A stretch of DNA of 64,000 bases from Chelydra serpentina (taxonomy: Eukaryota > Chordata > Testudines > Chelydridae). Below the pieces are notes generated by a model. That model worked only from the letters and a program-made list of their open reading frames with translations. It searched no databases and was not told the origin of the DNA. The stretch is taken from positions 30,693,001-30,757,000 of the forward strand of contig JBAIAC010000004.1 in the NCBI GenBank assembly GCA_037349315.1. Reading direction: 5' to 3'. Shown here in pieces: positions 57,651-64,000 of this stretch (the first letter of the stretch is position 1; the number at the start of each line of letters is the position of its first letter). The position numbers were made by a program, and so were the translations under genes.

Positions 57651-58990
57651 AACTGGTTTAGTAAAATATCTTTTTTTTAAAATCTAGTCTTCATGGATAG
57701 AAGAAAAGCTGGAACATTTGACCCCTAAAAGCTAAAAACCCAGAAAGCAAATATAATGCACTCCAGATTTATCAGTAAAATTGGTATTTTATGGAATATA
57801 ACTCAGGAGTTTTGAGCGCTTGGCTTGGCAATACTGCATGAGTATTGAAACTTGAAGTATTTAGGCACCCATCCAGTTCAGAAACAGAAACGATGTTATG
57901 CAATTTTTATCTGACCGATAGCTATTAGCTTCAATAGCGCATATTGGGTGCTGAATACCTTGAATGAACTGTCCACCATCAACCCATGGAATTAAAACAA
58001 ATTGCTAAATAATTATTTGGATATTATGCAAGCCACACACACAAGAAAATTGCAAACTGCTTTTGGATGGTCTATGAATAGAAAAAAACCTAAATTTGCT
58101 AGATAAATTACTAGTGACAAATTATTGGCTCCATTTTAATTTTAGATGACTAGTTTCTAAAAATTGCTGGCAGGCAAAATTCATCTTGTCCTTATCTAAC
58201 AAACTGTTCATGAAACTGCATATCCACTGTAAGAGATCAGAATAAATATATATGTAAAAATAGAGACACCATATCTCCTTTTAATAAGTAACAAAAGGAC
58301 TGCAGAGCTTATTCAGATCACATTATGCGAAAGAAATCTATAGTATTTAATATCCTTGGGATGCCCTCATGGCTTCCCGTGCATTGCTTTACCAGTCAAG
58401 CTGATGAGCATATCCCAAAAAGACCGAATTTCATCTCTCAGGGTTCAAATTTATATGCAGATCTACATGCATTGGGAAAAAAGAGGGATTCGACTGAAGT
58501 GATATTTAAAATAATTTTAAGCAGCATTCACCTTGCAGGGCAGTTCTTAACGAAACTATATTCTTGCCACCCAGTGTGTGATTCCATATCAAGTTTCTTA
58601 TGGGAAAATTAAAATATTTAAGTAGGATGTTCTTGACAAAGGGCAGAAACCTGAAGTCTCCAATGGGAGCATGCATTTTAGGGATGAACAAAAATGTCCT
58701 GGAAACTAGGTTGTGTAGTTTTCAAACCAGAGTAGCTTATTATTGCTTGTATTTGTATTATTGCTGCTTATTGCTTGTCTCTTCCCCCTCTCCCTTCCCC
58801 CACACCCATTTAGTTTTAGGAATACGCACCTTATGACATGCCATTGAGATGGGAATATCCATTAACCATTCATACCCTGAAGGCTGTACATTTTTCGGCC
58901 TTCTCATTTGTTAAGACAAAAAATAAAGATCTTCTCTATAGGCTTAATTCTATTTGTCTTTTGTGGACGCCTCAAACGCTTATTTTCCTC
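57651..58990. other. AT-rich DNA, no gene
   Basis: No feature recognised; small frames have no domains. Confidence 0.45.
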
Positions 58991-59100
58991 GGGCCAGATT
59001 TTGATCTCAGCTGTATTGGTATAGATCCCATTTGACTTCAGTGGAATCAGTATTTCACCCATGGAGCAACTCTAGTGACATGAAATGAGAATCTAGCCCC
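58991..59100. repeat. Palindromic repeat (GGGCCAGATT type)
   Basis: GGGCCAGATTTTGATCTCAG at the left, then GACTTCAGTGGAATCAG centrally, and GAGAATCTAGCCCC at the right. The two ends are inverted matches with some decay. Confidence 0.55.
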
Positions 59101-60453
59101 ATATTCCCATATGCCTTTATTATCATCTAGTTTTCTATCTTTGTTCTTGGAAAGCACTGCTATCAAGCTTGGTGCAGTACTGGAACAATGACAAGCCCTC
59201 TTTTCTTGTCCTCCATTTGTCCCGTTACACTAGGAAGTATAAAGTGGCAACATACACAATACTGCAAAGTAATCCCTAAAGGTTCTGTATCTCCATTATT
59301 CTGGCATGTGCTCCTTTGTCCAAATGCCCAGCATAATCCATATTTAGAAAGTATCTGGAAGAGCCAGGGAAAGTATAAATGGCTGAAACAGCAGCTGGGC
59401 AGGCAGGACAAGCATTCAACAGTGGCAGGGTCTGAGAATGCATTTTAAAGTGCCAAGAGAGCTGTTAAGGAAAGGTTAAAGAAGTCAAAGGGGAAATGTG
59501 AGACTACAGTAGTGTAGTCCTTGTATTTCTAGGAAGAACATTGATCCAGGTTTACAGATGAAAAATTACCTCCAACTTTCACACAGCCTCCAAACAAACA
59601 AGGAAGCGGGGTAAGAAATACAGTAAAATCTCTATTTTATGAACTAACTGGGGACCAAGGTGTTCATAAAGTAGAAAAGTTCATAAAATCACACATCAAA
59701 ATTATAGTATATACAATGCATTGCTTTCTTCTTGCCTACATAGCCACTGCAAAGTGATTTCCAGCAAATGAAAAGCATTGGCATATGAAGGGTTGGCGAC
59801 TTGGTCTTTACAGACATCACTTTGTGATTTTTTCCCCCCCTTGTCAGGAAAAATGGTTTGTATAACTGGTGGTTCAGAATATTGGTGTTATAAAATCAAG
59901 GTTCTACTGTAAGATTGTTTTTATACTACCTAAGAAAATATGAAATGACAAATAAATACCAAATATTTATTTATTTGTTTGTTTATTGGATGCCATGTCT
60001 CTGGTGTCTGTACCTTTCATGTTTCAGAAGGTCTGAGTGACTGGTATTAATGGCTTGGAAAATTCTTCCACTCAACTTTAGACAGTAGTGCAGTCAGACG
60101 TCTAAGCTGTTATACTGCACAAGTCAAATTAGCTTTCTCAAATCAACAGTTTTTATAAAAATAGATCAAACCCAAGATATCAAGGGCAAGATTTTCAAAA
60201 GTAATAATAGTAGCCTCGGTTTTTGCTCATGTACTCACACTCATCGAGCCAGCATAGGTATAAATTGCAGTATAGCCACGGGAGGCTGGGTTGGAGCCAG
60301 CTTAGTTGTGCCGAATACAAACCCACCTGAAACTGGTGGGTACATACTCAGCAAAGCTTAAGCCATGCTTCTGCAGCTGTCCGGGCTACTACAGTTACAC
60401 TACTATTTGTACTTGTGCTAGCTTGATGATAGCTAATGTGAGTATCTGTACAC
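59101..60453. other. AT-rich DNA, no gene
   Basis: No gene or repeat family recognised. A tract of TATTTATTTATTTGTTTGTTTATT lies near 59963-59988. Confidence 0.45.
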
Positions 60454-60579
60454 TAGGATGACCAGATGTCCCAATATTAGGTGCTTCATTTTATATAGTC
60501 AACTATAGCCCCTCCCCGCTTCTCCTCCCTCCCCCCAAAAAGTGCTCCAAGTTTTCAGTCTTGCTATCTGGTCATGCTA
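60454..60579. mobile_element. hAT MITE, 126 bp, near 8-bp TSD
   Basis: Ends TAGGATGACCAGATG and CTATCTGGTCATGCTA. Flanks CTGTACAC (60446-60453) and GTGTACAT (60580-60587) match at 6 of 8. Same family as 50649-50770, opposite orientation. Confidence 0.8.
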
Positions 60580-60597
60580 GTGTACATGCTAGTGTAC
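60574..60597. repeat. Perfect 12-bp tandem duplication
   Basis: ATGCTAGTGTAC occurs at 60574-60585 and 60586-60597. It straddles the right end of the MITE and its TSD. Confidence 0.9.
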
Positions 60598-60886
60598 ATG
60601 AGAAGGGGAATCACACCCCTAGCTTGTAGCGTGGATATAACTTATGAGCACACACACCCCCCCCCCAGGTGTTAGGCATTGTGCCTTTTCTCCCCTGTAG
60701 TGTGGCAAGATTATTAGAGACCCACCCACCATGGTTGTGGGGAATGGCAGACTGTCTTTATATGCTGTTTACATGGACCCTTACCTCCTTGCTCTATGGC
60801 CTCTTGCGACCACCCTGAATAGTGGCTCTAAATGTCTACAATAGGCACCATAGTGTACAATTCCTCATTTCTCCCTCTCTTGGACC

Positions 60887-61079
60887 CAAGAACGGCACTA
60901 GCTTTTTTGCTGCCCTAGGCGGCGGCGGCAGGAGAGGCTGCCGCCGCCTAGGACCCCGGTGGCCGATGAAGCGGCCGCCAAAAAGTGCCGCCGAGAACCC
61001 CGGCGGCTGAAATTCTGCCCCCCAAATCCAGGAGCCCTAGGCGACCGCCTAGGGTCGCCTAATGGTAGCACCGGCCCTG
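60887..61079. mobile_element. hAT MITE, 193 bp, near-perfect 8-bp TSD
   Basis: Left end CAAGAACGGCACTAGC and right end GGTAGCACCGGCCCTG are degraded inverted repeats (CAGGGCCGG type). Flanks CTTGGACC (60879-60886) and CTTAGACC (61080-61087) differ at one position. The interior is GC-rich with inverted GGCGGCGGCAGGAG / CTGCCGCCGCC and GCCCTAGGCG / CGCCTAGGG arms. The unit interrupts the LTR-like DNA that follows. Confidence 0.85.
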
Positions 61080-61099
61080 CTTAGACCAGGCTCTGGCCT

Positions 61100-61690
61100 A
61101 CAGTATGCTGTGGATCAACTGTCCACAGGTCTGACTGGATACAGCACTTGTGGTTCTTCCCTTCAGGAGTCTGCAACCAGAAATGTACAGTGATCAGACT
61201 GCCTTCTTAAAACCAAAGTATTCTTTATTTTAACAGTAGGAACAAAACATTTAGAGAAAAAAATATTTTAAAACCGTCTACCTGTCCGCCTATCTTACCA
61301 TCCCCTGATGACAGTCTAGGCGGGCTTAACGTCTCCAGACACCCCAGTGAGTGCTCTGTCTGAGTCTGGTTTCCCCAAGCAATTTCCTCCTCCCTTCAGA
61401 GAGAGTGAGAACACCTTCTAATCCAGGCAGAATTCCTTCGCCCTTGTCAGTTACTGGACTTTGACCCTGCTTGTCAAAAGGGTAGAATATTCAAAGCTAA
61501 AAGTTCAGGCATTAACTATTAACAATCCTAAGTGTTTACTGAGGAATAACTTATTGTGAGACATTCTTTCCCATCTTCCTTGGTTTTTATTCCCCCTGAG
61601 AATCCCCTATTGCATACAGTAAGCATCCCAATAACGAGGTCAACATACAGAATTCACAAATGATTACAGAGACACCCTTTTCGTGTCACA
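61100..61690 (-). repeat. LTR fragment, minus strand
   Basis: The right end CGTGTCACA (61682-61690) resembles other LTR ends in the window. On the minus strand AAAATAAAGAATAC (near 61221-61234) holds an AATAAA signal. No TATA box is clear. The left boundary is uncertain because of the MITE insertion at 60887-61079; LTR sequence may continue to the left of it. No coding region. Confidence 0.4.
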
Positions 61691-64000
61691 ACCTGTTTTT
61701 ACTTTATTAAGTTTGTTCATTGGAATTGAATTTTTGTTTTGTTTTGGTAGGGTTGGGGTAAGTAGGTCACAGCTAAGTATTTTCAATTTGGAGCTGGAAA
61801 AAGTCTTTGGGGCAGATCTGCAGCTGGTGCAAACTGTCATACCTCCATTGATCTTCAATGAAATGTTCATGAAAAATCCATCATGTTTTCTGAGCAGCTG
61901 CAGAGGTTTGTTTTTTTTAGAAAAATCTAATTTTAAAATTCTTTGAGAACAGGGACATATTTTTCAAAACATTTTTTTCATTTTTAACAGCAGTTATTTA
62001 TTTTCATAGTTTCATAGACTTCTAGCCAAGAAGGGACCACTAAATCATCTTGGTCTCACCAACTGTATAACATAGTCCATAGAATTTTATCTAGCTACTC
62101 CTCTGCTGAACCAAAACTTATTTTCTTAGTTTTTCCAAATGAAAATGTGCCTCTGGTTTTTGAGGAATTTTTGAGCTAACAACAAACCAGAAGTTAATAT
62201 TGTTCATAGTACGATTTAGAGTTCAACTGCTTCCTTTGTTAGTAATGTCACTAACATTTCAGAAATATTTTTTAGATAGTCTCACACTTCCCTTTAGTCC
62301 TGGAAACACTTTTCCCCCTGTTCTTGCAACACGAAAATCACCAGAATTTTACTTACAATTTCAGATTTGTGCCTTGTAAAAATGGAGATAGCATTGCAGA
62401 ACAAAAGAAAAAAGGAATGATGTATTCTACGAGTTTTAACAGAAATGGCCATAAGGAGAAAAAAAAGTTAAATATTAATGAAAATATTTATTTCCCATAG
62501 GTCTGGCCAGCAGAGGATGCTGAAAGAGATAACTCATGGTACCCAGGGAACATACTGACTGAAACACAGATTATCACAGAAGTGAAAAACAAAGGCAGCT
62601 GGCATTAATAATTAATTGAGGAGGGTTCCCTGTGGAGGTTTAGATGAGCTGCAGTTATGTTCTATTTCAGAGAAGCATATATTAACATGTACACCTCATA
62701 TTAAGTATGCCCAGTCTAAGCTACCTGAAAGGAAAAACAATCCCAAATTGGGAATCCTTATTTGTGTTGAGTGCTGCACCTGGCCTGCTATATAAATGAG
62801 AGCTGACAAGTTACACCTTTAGAGCGTTTCAAGAATAACTTTTCCAGTGTATAAATAAATGCAGCCTTTCCTTGCTTATGCTCTGTGTGTGTGTGGAAGA
62901 GGGAAGATTGGCGATTTAACTCACAAGTGGAGATGTTAAGAGTGCATTTCAAAGGGGATATGTGGCAGGAAGATTCTTGTACATACTTTGAAGCATTTAA
63001 CTGATTTTGCTTCGACTGTGCCACTTAGCTAATGGTTCGAATTAAGGGTTGTAAGCGAACCACATTGAGTCTGAGGGAGGTAGGGGAGTGATTCACATTC
63101 CCTCCCTAAATGGCCCAGAGCACAGTACAGAATGCTGCATTCTGGGACTGCTCTTGTGGCAGGTGCTGATGGGGGCCCATGCACTTCAAGAGTGGAAGGT
63201 TCATTGAGTTCACTTGCATAAGGGCCTGTCATAGTCCAGCTGTAAGCAATTATGGCAGAATAGCCAGGGAAAGCTCATCCAGTCATGGAACAGAAATATA
63301 CCCATGTGGCCCTAGTCAAAAAACCTGGACATTAGAATTGTGGATGCTGACTACCTGAAGCAATACAGTGAACAATCTGTAGGTTGCAATCTGTTAATAT
63401 TGTTGTAATTGTTACAGTAGTATCTAGGAACCATAATCAGAGATCAGGCAGGAAAAGTTTCTTCCCCAAACTAGGTATTAGATAAGACTGAACAGATGGG
63501 TGCGATAGACAAAAAAAATGGGATGGGTGTCAGCTTGGGAGGATAAGGTAAATAAAAAGAAGAGTTTATTTTCCATAAACGGTGGTTGTATTAAATATCC
63601 ACCACGAGATTTCAAACAGTGAAAAATTAGTGGGGATTGCAACCTATTTTGGCACAATTTGCAAGCAGTGGAAGTGGCTGAATTTGGTGAACTAGTTGTT
63701 CTTTGCAACTATTTCACCCACCTCTAGAAAATACCAAGAGATTGCTTCAAGAACACTGGGGGAAAATATTCAGCTGCATTTGTTACACCTGCTAATGAAA
63801 TGTGAAGTGTGCACTTATAGCTCTGGGCTCCAGGAGGAGCAGAAATTCAGGGCCCTGACACACCTCTGCCTTTGGGGTGAAGAACTAGGACTCCTTAATC
63901 TCCAGTGCAGCTACACAGTGGCATTCACAATTTAGCTCTTAACATAGGTAGGTACTGTGCTACACTATATTTTTCTTGACAATCTCTCAAAATACCTCCC
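61691..64000. other. AT-rich DNA, no gene
   Basis: Apart from a minus-strand CR1 tail at 62002-62100, nothing is recognised to the window end. A (TG)n tract lies near 62882. Confidence 0.45.
62002..62100 (-). repeat. CR1-family 3' tail remnant
   Basis: TTTCATAGTTTCATAGACTT followed by CCAAGAAGGGACCACTAAAT and TGTATAACATAGTCCATAG is the complement of a turtle CR1-subfamily 3' end (ATAGATTC / AGAAGGGACC / TATAACACAGGCCATAG). Same family as 52633-52940. Confidence 0.6.

Overview
This window looks like a gene-poor stretch of a vertebrate nuclear genome, most likely a turtle (Testudines); a crocodilian is a weaker alternative. The assignment rests on repeat content: CR1 LINEs with the ATTCTATG 3' tail, a DIRS-type tyrosine-recombinase retrotransposon, an RTE-type LINE relic, many small hAT-type elements with 8-bp target-site duplications (TSDs), solo LTRs, and short repeats with the CGAAAGCTTATGCTC motif common in turtle DNA. 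No host protein-coding gene is visible. One weak candidate exon lies at 21329-21438. Family names come from memory of their features, not from a search.

Layout. 1-8444: AT-rich DNA with a broken RTE LINE (1140-2255) split by a short repeat with a 12-bp TSD, a hAT-like MITE, and LTR pieces (4597-5760). 8445-19102: a DIRS retrotransposon with inverted terminal repeats, an internal complementary region, and gag, RT/RNase H and tyrosine recombinase frames. Its gag is split by a nearly full-length CR1 LINE (10248-14924). The DIRS itself sits inside an older Penelope-like repeat, so three insertion ages are stacked. 19103-29618: a solo LTR with 5-bp TSD (19279-19973), MITEs, another 12-bp-TSD short repeat, and a 1.2-kb solo LTR (27828-29051). 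29619-32378: a complete but decayed hAT transposon with identical 8-bp TSDs. 32612-36328: more hAT relics, a CR1 fragment carrying an inserted 7SL (SRP) RNA-derived retroposon (35525-35735), and a GC-rich MITE. 36329-38880: a unit with a 562-codon single-frame ORF on the minus strand (36665-38353), interrupted by only two TGA codons, that I cannot place in a family. 38881-64000: mostly unique AT-rich DNA with scattered MITEs, old CR1 tails, SINE relics and one LTR piece.

How the parts relate: none of these units forms a host pathway. They are autonomous elements (DIRS, CR1, RTE, hAT) and the short non-autonomous elements that such machineries mobilise. All autonomous copies here are inactivated by stops or frameshifts. 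The 562-codon ORF is the least damaged. The least explained items are that ORF, the 7SL chimera, and the hammerhead-ribozyme-like motif shared by three short repeats.
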